The notes under the pieces were generated by a model. The model saw only the letters and a list, made by a program, of their open reading frames with translations, did not search any database and had not been told where the DNA came from. Below, piece after piece: positions 10,036-21,813 of a DNA stretch of 64,000 nucleotides; the first letter of the stretch is position 1, and the number at the start of each line of letters is the position of its first letter. A program made the position numbers and the translations under genes. Source of the DNA: Parachlorella kessleri (taxonomy: Eukaryota > Chlorophyta > Trebouxiophyceae > Chlorellales > Chlorellaceae); assembly GCA_001598975.1 (NCBI GenBank), contig BBXU01001900.1, forward strand, positions 1-64,000, given 5' to 3'.

Positions 10036-13000
10036 CTAGAGCTGCACGCTCTCGTTGTGCAGATCAAAGTAGGCACCCTCCTGCCGGCTGTTCAGCTGGC
10101 ACACTGTCAGGTGCACCGAGCGCATGAGCCCCTCAGGGCCGCCTGCATACACCCCCACCGTCGCTGCCCGCGACTCCAGAGCCGCTGCGTGGAGCGTGCC
10201 AGCAAGGTCAGGCCGGCCTAGGTGTGCCTTCAGGGCAACTCCCTCCCCAGGTAGCAGCACACTGCTGTTGTCCTGCAGCGTGCAAGGGTGGCGAAGGAAA
10301 GGATGTGATGTGGGAGTCGTGATAGGGCAAGTCAACGGAGCCCGGCCCCAGCTTGATGCCTTCCCAGGTCGCAGCACACTGTGCTGGTGGTGCAGCATGG
10401 GGAGGGTAAGGGACCGTGGCATGCAGGATTATCACCTTCTAGCTACTGACTTGCATGATGATCACCCTCTAGCTACCGAGTCAGTCATGTCACCAGTTGC
10501 TAGGCGGCAAGTACAACCGGCTGACATCCACCGAGTACCATGGCTCACCACGATGCAGCGCTGCGCCTCAAGCTGGGCCTGCTCCCCATAGGGCTGAACA
10601 AAGGCTTGGGCTGCGGGGTCCTGTGCTTCACGATCCAGCACCGACGTGCTCCCTCTCCAATACCTGCAGGCGAGGCAGGGCACAGAGGCAGGTTAGGGGG
10701 ATAGCTGGCAGAGTAGCTGACGGAGTCCCACCTGCCCTGGTGTAGCACTGACATGTCACCCTCCCCCAGCACCCAGGACCGCTGCTCACCTATCGCAAGC
10801 AACATTGGGGAATACCGGCCCGCTTGCACTGCTGATGAAATATTGGGAAAAGACTAGCATGCACAATGGCTTTCCTGCGACAGGCTGAACCTGAACAACG
10901 CGAGTAGCTAAGTTCCCCCTGGCTTGCACTCTGCCGGCAAGCGTGTCCCATGCACAGGCCAAGCAAAGCAAGGCATGTACCTGAAGGCGTGAACAGGGAA
11001 GATTACGAGGAAGTAGGGCAGGCCCATCGCCACGGCAGAGATGAGCACACAGATGAGGATGCCGCCCTGTGGGGCAGGAACAGAAGGCAAGCCGCGTCTT
11101 TGGGCATGCAATCATGCACATAAATGTGCTGAGTAACATATCAGTAATGCCTCTACTCGGTGCAACGCTTGCTCACCCGGCTAGGATCACTCGGCTGCTC
11201 ACTCGGCCAATGCTGTGCACAAGGCGCCGAACTTGAGGTAGCCAACAACCGGCCAAGCCTGCCAAGCTCACAAGCAACCGCTCCCACGCTCAGCTGCCCA
11301 CCTTCCACTGCACAGCCCCCTCCTCATTCAGGTAGGAGGCCCCGATGAGGGCGGCACACAGCGCCCCAAAGTAGGCAAGCAGGAAGACCAGCGCCAGGTG
11401 GACGGTACCAAATGTCAATGGCTGGGCGGGCCTGCGACATGACAGCGTGTGCCCAGCAGACTCTTGAGTCGGCGTCTGCGGTAGGCTGGTGGGTGGCTGG
11501 ACCGTAGTCAAGAGTAGTCACGGACGCTGAGCAATAGTCAACAGTGACAAGCGCACATGGCGGGCTGCAAACAGGCAAATCGCAGCAGAGGGAGGCCAGA
11601 GGAGCAGTGGCTCACGGCACTTGTTGTGGGCCACCCACCACACCAGGAGGTGTCCGATTTCGGTTCAAATAATAGACTTTGACCCACCATGCATAACAAC
11701 ATATGGCTACCCACCTGAGCAGAGTCCAGCCAAATGGTGACGCCCCCCTGATGTGCACCGGACCCGCTGCTGCGCCCGCCTGTGACACATTCACTGTCAG
11801 CCACGGCTGCCTGCCGCCACGGATGCTGCTGGTGGGGCTGCCAGTCGTGCCGCTGCCCTGCTGTGTAATGTAAGGGGAGAAGGGAGGGCCAGGCTTGGCA
11901 GTGTTGCCATGGGAGCCACTGCCATAATGGCTGCTGCTGATCATGCCGTTCAGGCTGCTCTCAGACATGGAGCCAGAGAGAGGTTGGGGGTAGCCCTGCC
12001 AGGTATGGTTACCCTTGGCCATTCCCCCGCCCCAGCTGCTGCTGATCGTGCTGCTCTGCCCACTGCCCCAGTGCGAAGCAAGATGGGTATTAGGATGGCT
12101 GGCCTTGGGGTTGTTGCTAGCCAGGAGGCTCATCTTCGGTTGACGTGGAGGGCTGCTGGTGTTGGCGCTGCTGCCTCCGCAGAGGCTGGGGTGGGGATGA
12201 GGAGCGATCCCTGTGCTGGCACCGCCGCCGAGGAAGGGGCGGGGTCGAGCGCTGGCATGGGGGGTGCTGGCTCCTGTCAGGTACAGCTGCAGCGTCAGCC
12301 AGCCGGAGCTGCTCCTGCAGACCACAGGTCAAGCATGCGTGAGCAACTACACAGAAACTGCACCACGCACGCCATCAGCAGCAGGACAGGTGAGTAGCGG
12401 TTAAGGACGGCTGCAGTACCGAGCAGTCATGACTGATCAGAGCAACACCTGCAGACCTGGCTTGGGGCGCATCAGTGCTGCACTGTGTGAGGCTAGCATT
12501 GTGACTTGGCAGTGCGTCAGACCAGAGTACAGGTGCACGTGGTTGCAAGCGGCACAGCAGCGAGTAAAGTGAAGTTTGATAGCCTGGCTGAAGAAAGTGG
12601 AGTGAGAGGGCACACTCACGTGGCAGCCCGCAGCAGGGGTGCATCCAGCATGGAAAACTCTTCCATGGTCCTGGCAGCCCACACGCACACCACCCGGCGG
12701 GGCAGGCAGTTCTCCGCTGGTTCCCTTGTTTGTTTCTCCTGCTCTGCATGCCGCGACCCGCCATGATGCGTCCGCTGGCCGCCCTGCTGCGCTGCCCTCG
12801 GCGAGTGCTGCTCCCTGAGCGTACCCTGCTGGGCCCACTGCCCCAGCTGTGCCCGCCGAGCCGCCATGGAGCGCAGCATGCTCAGCATGGCGGTGGCGCC
12901 CACGCCGCCGCACACCATAACTACCACCTTATAGCGCAGCCATGAGGGTGGCGGGGCGAGGCGGCAGCCGGAGGTGATCTCGTTGCCCAGCGGGCCCGAC

Positions 13001-16000
13001 AGGCGCAGCGCCAGCGTGCGGCGCTGGCGAAGCGTGTCAAGCAGGCCCTGCAGCGAGGCATTGACGGCTGTTCAACCTCTGAAGTTTTTCACTTACAGAG
13101 GTGTTGGTAGGCAGGGCATACTCAGCAGGCCCTGCAGGCGGCGGCAGGTGGTGCATGGTGGGTGAACTTGACTGTTCCTGATTGTAAAGGACCACCAGGA
13201 TCCCCTGGAAAGAGGGCCAGCACCTAGCTGGAGACTCCATCAGCGTAAGGGATGGGGACCTTGCAGGAAGGTGACTGGACCAGGTGCGTCATATGGAGCA
13301 GCGGCAGCAGCATATAGGACCCTCTGTGCGCCATCTATTCTGTTGGTGTGCAGCGAACGCTGGAGACATCCTCATCACTTCCACCACATGGCCGCAACCT
13401 GGGGGCAATGCAGAGCACCACATAGCTCATGCCCAACCCTGCCACCCAGCCACATGATGCAGCTTAACTGCCACCCTGCCCAATGGGCACACTGAATCGG
13501 GGAGGCACCCGGTCCTTTCCACCCCATTAGCACACCCTGCCCACAGGACCACTCCCCACTCTCACCTGCGTGAACCGCCCATACTGCTTGATGTGCAGCT
13601 TGAGGGTGCGCCCTCCCCCGCTTGCCACGCTGAAGGGGTGCCACTGCCAGCGGGACAGCGTGGGTAGCATGAGCCACACCTCAGTCAGGGCGCCGTGCTT
13701 CAGCGCCTGCACACGAAGTTGGTAACCATCTGTGAACTGCAGTGTAGCGGCCAATGCATGAAGAGGGTCGCCAGAGGGGCGCGGGGAGGGCTCCAGACCA
13801 GCACACGCGTTGAATATCATGTAAAGAAGAGGGTTAGAGAACACCGCCTGCCCGGCATTCCATTGGTTCCATGCGCCATTACGCTGCGGGTGCATACATA
13901 AGACAACCACAGAATTCCACGCCAGAGCTTGAGCCTCATCCTTAGCAGATCCACCTCGTGCCAAGTTGCGCTCGCAGCTGCTCACACACTAGGCAGCTGC
14001 AGCCGCCATACCTTGTCCGCCTGTATGAGCAGCGTGGCCGCCTGGTCGTCAACCGTGGCAGCCACCACGGTGGTGACATGTGTCATCTGGCCCGCCCGCA
14101 GTGTCAGGTCCACGGCATATAGCAGCAGGCCTGCGGCACAGCGCAAGCAGCGCCGAGAGGGAGCCAGCCGCTGTCATGCTTGCCGCCCTGGCTGCACCCC
14201 AGTGACTGACTTGCACAGGAAGTTCTGGGGGGCTCTATAAAGTGACCATCATGCCTTGAAACATGTTGCAGGCCTCTTTCCCAGATGCGCTCATGTCCCC
14301 TTCCTCACACCCCCTGCGCTGCCATCAGTGCCCCTGTCAAAGAAACCGGCATGCCCCGGTGCAGGCAGCCACCCTTTCTATTACCCCCAGTTGGAGTAAT
14401 CACTAACCTGGGGTGAAGTAGAGCCAGCAGCCGGGGTAGTGGGCGCAGGACAGGATGAAGAATCCCGCAAAGTACAGCAGGTGGCAGCGGAAGAAGAGCT
14501 GCAGCAGGGGGAGGGGGAGAGCGCACCGTCACGAGGTGCACCTTGACAAGCTTAACAACCACCCATCACAACTTAGCAAGGCAGCAGTGCATCAATTGGG
14601 GTAGAAGTTGCTCGACAAAAAAATGGCCAGACCACACCCTGCTGACGCACCGCACCCCACTACGCAGACCCGAATACACAACAGCTTGTCCACTGCGCAC
14701 ACAAGCAGCATGGTAAAGACTTCCACGGGTGGCTGCTGCCTGGAGCTGAGAGGCGACTGAGAGCCCAGCAGCAGTACTCAGGGCATAGTTGCTGCCTTTA
14801 TCACCCACCTCGTAAAAGTGGCGGCGCACATAAGACAGGGATGTCACCCAGAGTGCCAGTGCACAGAAGAAGGCGCAGCTGCCTGCCAGGTTGCTCACCC
14901 CGTTGCCGGGGTCGTCCCAGGCCTTGAAATTCACCCAGAACCTGCAAGGAATCCAAGTATGTATGCTGTTGGCAGGAAAACTGTGAGGTGTGACTGCAAG
15001 AGCAGCAGCCAGCCCACGGCACCACCTCAACACCCTCACTGCAGGCTCAAAGGTGACGGCATCGAGTACGGAAGGCAGGTTGCTACAACAATCCCATGCC
15101 TGTCACCACTGTTGATGCCATGACACATCACCAGTATCCGGCCCATGGAGGCCCCCTGGTATCCATCCAGCAGTGTGTGCTTGGCAGCGAAGCGTGGCAT
15201 GCCCAGCACCAACTCACGTTTGTGTTGCTCCCCACTGGATGTAGTACAGGATGGCATGCAGGCTGACCACCCACAGCGTGCCATGCCCCAGCCACCTGCA
15301 GGGCAGATAAAAAAAAGCTCCAGCAATTTGCAGTTCTCCAGCGGCCTTGGCACGGTTGATCAAGACCCCATATCAGCGCCTCTGTCCCCAGTGCCAGCCG
15401 CCGACAAAAGCCACTGCCATGCTTGCTGCATGCCGAGCATTCCCCAGCCGCGGCAGCCCTAGTTTCGGACCATTGTGGCCTGGAATCAAGCCACGGAGTG
15501 CACAAGTGCCTGGGTTGGCCAGGTCCAGGGCACCAACCAACCTGTGGAAGCGTATGAGCCGGTTCCTGCTAACTCCAGTCAGCCATGTGATGACATTGGT
15601 GTGGGGGATGGGGAGGAACATCAGCATGAGGTTGGGTGCTATTACCTGGCCAAATACCTTGGCCGTCCTGGGGGGAGCAAGGAGCAAGGGTCATGGGGAG
15701 TCTGCGCTGCTGCGATAGCTGAGTGATCATGTACGGATCCGGGTACATGCCCCTTTAGCTGTTGTCCAGGGATAGTCTGCAGACATTGGTGGCTTCACTA
15801 AAGCGATGGACAGTCGTAGACCCAGCCCAACCACATCCAGCCACCCACCCGTCCAGCTTCTCGTCCCAGGTGGCATCCTCCCCTGCCAGTGCCAGCCTGA
15901 GGCCGGAGCCCAGCCAGCAGGCATTTAGCCCCAGCCATCCCACAACTCCAGCGGCCTCTGCCAGGCTCAGGCCACCACACCAATCTGCAAAGAAGGCCCT

Positions 16001-16516
16001 GGGAGGGAGCTGCCACGCCAGCAGCCGCCTCAGCTGCGCGCAGGGACACCAAGCGGTACTGCCTGGGTTACACTTGGAAAACGCTGCACCATTCCTAGGC
16101 GTCTCCGTCTAGGGCTCACCAAGGCAGCCACCTAAGAGGTAGGAGATCCTGTACTTGTTGCCAGGGTAGGTATTGTATGGACACCTGCCACCACCCAAGA
16201 ACGCTGCACTGCCGGGCATCCAGTGCCGGTAGATAAGCCTGCTCACCTGTTCTAACGGAGTCCTGGACGCTGCCTTGGACACGGGGGGCTGGGAAAAGCG
16301 CCGTAGCACCAGTGTAAGGAGGGCAGTGAGCAGTAGGGGTGCCCAGGTGAACAAAATCCAGAGGGTGGTTTCGCCAGGGATGTTACTCACGGCAAGGGTG
16401 GTGCTGACTGTCTCGGTTGTAGCTCGGTCGTAGCTCTCTGTTCCGGCATAGAAGGTAAACGCAAGGAAGGCCGTTATGCAGAGCGCAATACCACTTTTTA
16501 CGAAGTAACGCAACAT
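10036..16516 (-). CDS. Ferric-chelate reductase, FRO/FRE family, 14 exons, 912 aa
   Basis: Flavocytochrome that moves electrons from NAD(P)H through FAD and two hemes across a membrane to ferric iron. Exons, 5' to 3' on the minus strand: 16516-16247, 16033-15849, 15667-15542, 15295-15218, 14941-14809, 14498-14408, 14130-14012, 13706-13566, 13047-12620, 12314-11715, 11431-11302, 11066-10981, 10663-10549, 10272-10036. All phases match and the total is 2739 nt. Order: two N-terminal membrane helices; the ferric reductase core with paired heme-ligand His candidates (RFHRWLGHGTLW, SLHAILYY, RCHLLYF, SCAHYPGCW); FAD motif HPFSVAS near residue 356; nucleotide-binding GGVGATAM near 428; a Ser/Gly/Pro-rich insert in exon 10; two more helices in exons 11-12; C-terminal NAD domain ending HNESVQL. 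FROs also have helices after the NAD domain. The start chosen is MLRYFVKSG; an in-frame Met at 16693 would add 59 residues. Confidence 0.92.
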
Positions 16517-16816
16517 GGCGGCCACCTTCCAAACCGCAATAGATATGGGCTTGTTGAGACATAGGTAGTACAGGCTATATGTGCATCCGACCGACTGTTC
16601 CCCGGGTACGGTCTTAGCTGCTTTGCGTCCTGAAGCCGTAAGAAGACGGTCATAGACAGCTGGCCCTGCTCCCCGTGCTGAGCAGCTGCACAACCAGCTG
16701 CTGGATTTATGAGACCGTATTGCTCAGGCTAGCGACAGCTCCGATCAGTGAGGAAGTTGGGGGGCAACACTGTGATCCTGCATGCAGGCCTCCTCCGCGC
16801 ATCATCTTGTCAAAAC
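16517..16816. promoter_or_regulatory. 300-bp divergent intergenic region, ferric reductase / DOMON gene
   Basis: The start codons of the reductase (minus, 16516) and the first DOMON gene (plus, 16817) are only 300 bp apart. Both 5' UTRs and promoters must lie here, which allows shared regulation, for example by iron supply. No named binding site was identified. Confidence 0.5.
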
Positions 16817-19800
16817 ATGTCGTTGACCGGAGCGGTGCTGTCCGCATTCTGCCTCGCTTGTGTGGCTGCTACTCAAGCCAAAGTGGGGCCTTCTAGCAGG
16901 CCGCTGCAGGAAGACCCCCATCTTGTTTTCGCAGCAGGCACCTACCAGTTTGCCAACGCTCTGGACTTCAGGTAGGAGGCCCGTTTCTTGGGGGCTTTAT
17001 AGTCGCCTGCTAAACCTTTGGGCCAGTCATGTCTGCAGCTAGGCCGAGACTAGACAAGCATGCAGCACGGCATAGCGCTATGGGTCTATCAGTACAGCAA
17101 CAGCGCTGGTGGGCACAGCCTATGCACCTGCGAGCAGTCCTGCCCGTGTTATGTCTGCGCTCACCTGCCTGTTTGTTGTGCGCCACTGCAGCTCCTTGAC
17201 TACAAACCGCACCCTGAAGCTCCTGTACACGCTGCAAAATGACGGCACCCTCAGCGGCGCCCTGGTGGCAAAGATCGCCAACAACGAGTTTGCAGGCATC
17301 TCTTTCGGCAGGCCCCACGACGCCTCCTCTCCATCGGTGATACTCACAGCTTCCTTCATTGGTGCGTAAGGGACTGTTGATGTCAGTGTCCGGTGTGCAT
17401 TACCACTGTCCGGCAACCCAGCATCGGCGTATGCTTGCGGATCAGATTGTGGTATCTCCAGAAGTGTTGTGATTGTGCCTAGAACACAGGGCAGCAAAGC
17501 GGGTATCACCGCAGGACCCTGCCACATCATACGGCCTCCCATTTGTCAAGAAGTGTGTCTGCCTGGGCCTGGCTGCAGACGGCTACGTCTTTGACCAGTA
17601 CAGCGCCGAGGCCATCACCGCCGCCCGGGGGTCCTGGGTGCTCACCGACACTCGGGTGGAGCCTGCCAGCGACGGCACAGGTAAAGAGAACACCTTGCCC
17701 TTTGGCTACTGGGATGGGGGCGGCTGCCACGGGTTTTCTACCTTGCCAGCAGGGCCTGTCAGCGACGGCGTGTGAACTGCCAGCTATAAGCAGTAGGGCA
17801 GGCGCTGGGGAGTGGCCAGGTGCACAGACATGGAAAATGCCCAGAGGGCTGCGGCAGGACGGTCCGCAGCCAGAGAAAGGGAGCAACCGGGGGCATGTGC
17901 CGGGTCCAGGCGGCCAGCAAGGTGCTGTGGCGCTGCTAGATACATCGTGGTAGGAGTGAAGGCCCAAGAGGAACAATCATACAGACTTTTGTGTTGTCAA
18001 GCTCTCTGTTGTAAACGGAAAGCTCCCTCAGGGTGCAGCGGCCAGCATGGTATTTACAAGATTACTTGCTTGGCTTGTGCAGGTCTGGTTGTGGGCTACT
18101 TCACTGGCCACGGCCTGCACAGCGGGCTGCAAAGCATGGGTTACGCGTTCGGGCCCACGACAGGCAAGTGCTACCGGCCGGCTGTCACCCCGCCACGTAA
18201 TTGCTAGTCCCTTCAAAGGCCTTGTTAGTGGCCCGCCTGGTGCGGTTGGCGGGCGGGATCATCGTCCCCAACGGCAGGCAGTGGCTGTTGCTCTCACAAG
18301 CGAGGTGGCTGCCCAGACGCTTAGTGGAACGGGGGAGCACTGTGCCGGCCGGCGATACCCCAGAGTATCCATATTGTGTAGGGGGTCCCCCCTCTACACT
18401 CCAGTGGGGTGTATAGAATAAGCACATCACTTGTCACTCAACTGACAATTCAGCAGGAAGTAGCACAGCTGGGCAGGAAGCATGGCGTGCGGGCACATAT
18501 ATAGGGTCCTTGCTGAAACTCAAATAGTAAACCCAGTTGATCGGCCTCGTGCACTTGTGCAGGTGACCAGCTGGGAGGCGACAACCAAGGCCAGCACTAC
18601 GACATTGGCACCGTTGAGGTAGGGGGACTTGAGTATCCCTCCACCCTGACTCTCACTAGTGGGCCCATCCTGGTCGAATTCAACAGCGGGCCGCCACCTG
18701 GCCACCTGATATGCTGCCGTGGACCGCTCTGGATACGCCTGATGCTTTCATGCGCTAGGGTTGGATGTATGCACACGCAGGCCGGTCCGCCCGCCCTGAG
18801 GGGAGTGGCAGATAAGGGGGCTGAAAGTCACACTGCAACTGTGCATGCAGGCCACGCTAACCATCTCACCAGCCGCTCTTGTGACCGGGTCTCCCAGCCC
18901 TCCATCCTCTGACCCTCCTTCTACGCTTAACGAGGTGCGCGGCTCTCCCAGGGCTTGTTGGTTATAAGTGGTTGCTGTGCCCGCTGTCCATGCACGTAGC
19001 GGCGGCGCTCATGCAAGGGATGGCAACAGGGCACCATGAGCTGCTCAGTTCGTGATGGCTTTGCCCGTCGCCCCCCTTCTCTAACCCCCCTGTGCCACCC
19101 ACCATGACAAGGACCACTGTCTAATCACTACCGCTGCCTTGCTCAGTGCACGCTGCCCCTGGCCACCTCATCTTCCTTGCGCCCTCCACCCCACCCCCAG
19201 CTCAACACAGACAGCACCCACCCACACCCGAACACCTGAATAACAAGCCCTGCCCTCTGCCCCACCACCCCTGCTGCAGCTTGGCAACTGCACCCTGCCC
19301 CTGGCCAACGACTCCTCCCTCCTCTTCGACTCCTGCGCCCCCATCCCCCACCTGGACCCCCCCCTGGTCCTCATGTGGAGCCAGGTGCCCGGCCCCAATT
19401 GGGCATGGCTCCATGTGGGCCTGGCTGGCACCACCGATGGCCAGGGGTGGGTGTCGGTCGGCTTCCCCTTCAGCCCCGGAGTCATGCTGGGCGCTTCCGC
19501 TTACATCCTGCAAGACGCGCCCGACACACCAATAGGTGACTAGCTGACGCCCCATTTCTCACTCGCCCCACTTAAGGGAGAGGCTATTGGCATGGGGGAC
19601 CACAGGGGCAGCGTCCCGCTTTTTTCTGCTAAGTGGGGGGTCGGGGGTGCTCCTTCCTGCTTGATGGGGTACCGGTACATGACCTGCTATTTTCGCGAGG
19701 GCCCTGTAGCAACCAAGCCAGAATTCTAGCATTACCGTCGTTGACCTCAATGGTCCCGATGTTTTCCCAGCCTCTACGACCTACTACCAGTGCTCACTGA

Positions 19801-20786
19801 CCGCGATGTGCCCCAGCCTCTGCCCCCTCCCCACCTCCCACCTCCTGGGCAGTGCTGCAGGCGCCAGCATCGGTGGCTATTTCCTTGCTTCCGCCAGCAC
19901 CTCGGGCGTACAGCCACCTTCCAAGCTGAATGCCATGGATCTCCAGGCCGCCAGCTTCCCCACGGCAGCAGGGGAGACCTGGCTCACAGGGGCGTTCCTG
20001 GTGAGCTGCTGGCATGCGGATTTGTGGCGTGATGGCGTGATGGGTCGTGAGGGCATGGTGGGCAGGCATGTGGGCATGCTGTTGGGCATCATGGCAGCTT
20101 CCAGTGTGGGTCTGTATAGGTGTAACGGTGCGCAGCGCGGCCGGGTATGGTCAGCCGGCGGCGATTTGCTGGGAGACTCCGCTGGGAGCCTCCAGTGGGG
20201 GACAGAGGGGAGGTGTAGGCGGCGGGGTGGAGGCCTGTTGTGGCAAGGCATTGCACTGTCTTGACACCTGCACTTCCCTCGGCTGCGGCACGCTCAGCAG
20301 TGACGTCCTGCGACGGCGCTTCCGCCCCCTGCTAGCTATCCAGCTGACAGCACGGCTGCTCTAGACCATTAACAGGCCACCCAAGAGTTTTCAACTGTTC
20401 TCCTGATGTGCCCTCAAACGTCTGTCTGCCCTGGGTGCTGCTCATGCCATGCCTCGCTGCAAGAAGAAGGATGACCTTTCCTTTCTGTGACTGGAGCTTT
20501 CCCCAGCAGTTGCGCTTTGTAGCACCCCTTGTGGAAGACAATCCCCCAGGTTGGCACTGTGTGAAGTGAAGGGCCACACCGTCTCCAACATTCTCCCTTG
20601 CCATTCCCCTTCATGCAGTTGGAGCTGACCCCAGCAACGGCAGCCCGCAGCCAGCTGGATATCATGTTTGCGTCGGGGCCCCTCAGCCGGCGCACGGGGG
20701 GGCTGCTGCAGCACAGCCAGATGGGCAGCGCAAAGCTGGGGCTTCAGGACGGGACCCTCTCCGCAGTGGAAGTGCTGGCGCGCTGA
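16817..20786 (+). CDS. Secreted protein with two DOMON domains, eight exons, 375 aa
   Basis: Exons: 16817-16971, 17192-17361, 17579-17680, 18083-18163, 18563-18618, 19280-19535, 19861-20000, 20619-20786 (TGA). Phases agree throughout (1128 nt). A signal peptide (MSLTGAVLSAFCLACVAATQ) is followed by a first DOMON-like domain (about residues 36-188: RTLKLLYTLQNDGTLSGAL ... GYAFGPTTG ... GQHYDIG). The second (about 189-375) has VLMWSQVPGPNWAWLHVGL, GQGWVSVGF, GVMLGASAYIL and LLQHSQMGSAKL. DOMON domains bind heme b or sugars. The second keeps a Met (GVMLGAS) and a His (LLQHSQMG) placed like the heme ligands of cellobiose dehydrogenase or AIR12; the first lacks the Met. Exon 4 ends in a GC donor (GCAAGT). 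Half the gene is shared with its neighbour at 21814. Confidence 0.8.
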
Positions 20787-21813
20787 CAGCTCGAAACAGT
20801 TTCGAGCGGGGCAGTGCACAACTCTGGTGAGGTCATTAGCTTGCTTGTGGCAGCAGGCAACTCCCATCACGTGAGATGGCAGGCATGCGAGCTGACAATT
20901 TTGGCTGCCAACAGGCATTGAGAGGAGTTCAGGGCCGCTGGGGCTAGGGCACTAGTTTGCCCTGGCGGGCAGGATGACACTTTCCAGGTTTGGGAAAGAA
21001 CAGCCGCTGCCTTGCAAAAGGCCCACCAGTAGGCCGGGCACGGCTTGCCGCAGTGTGCGCGCTCTTGAAGCCCATCACTATTTTGTCCTAGGATTTCCCA
21101 CTACATCTATGCTGTGCCTCCTTTCGTGTATTGTTTCATTCACCTTTTCGTGTGAACTGAAGCTTGTGTTGGTCTTTGCACCTTTGTAATGGTTGGGAAA
21201 CCAGTACCAAGCTGGGGAGGGCGTCTCCCTCACCAAGTCAGGGTTGAGCTATCAGGGTGGGGCTGCCCTCGGCATCACAGTCTCTGGAGAGTCCATCAGG
21301 TCAAGAGACCACAGTGCTGCTTTTGCGTCAAGTGCTCAGGGCAGCTATTGCTTGCACCACTACGATGAAATTCAATGCCACGGTGATGGGGCCGAACAGG
21401 TTGCCATACAAACGGCATGCAGACGTGGGGCCGTCGCCTGATACCCAGCAACCCCTTGTAAGTCTTCTTCGCAATCACATTATTTGGACTCTTGCGGCTT
21501 GGGCAGTCGGGTAGGTTTCAGTGCCATGACATGTCTGTGAGGCGCACTGCTGGTTGACGCCGACGTCTGGCAGTGAGATCCTGCCCATGGTCGTGTCCAG
21601 CTCCCTGCGTCTGACCAGTGTAGTCCGGTCCAGCTTCCCAAGCAAGTTCGCAGGGCGCAGGAGCCAGGGTGAGTCATCCACGGTCAACAATTTTCAGGTC
21701 AATGTATCCATCTCGCGACGGCGTAAGGGTGAAACGCAACCGCGTTCACCTATCACCTACTTGCGCAATCTGCTTACATCGACTGTAGCAGCTTGCAGGG
21801 ACAGTAGCTAGTG
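20787..21813. other. Spacer between DOMON genes, with two possible orphan exons
   Basis: Two short open stretches bounded by splice-like sites could be exons of an unrecognised or broken gene. One is about 21220-21298 (GVSLTKSGLSYQGGAALGIT...). The other is about 21572-21666 (ILPMVVSSSLRLTSVVRSSF...), followed by GTGAGT. I could not link them into a model. Confidence 0.3.
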
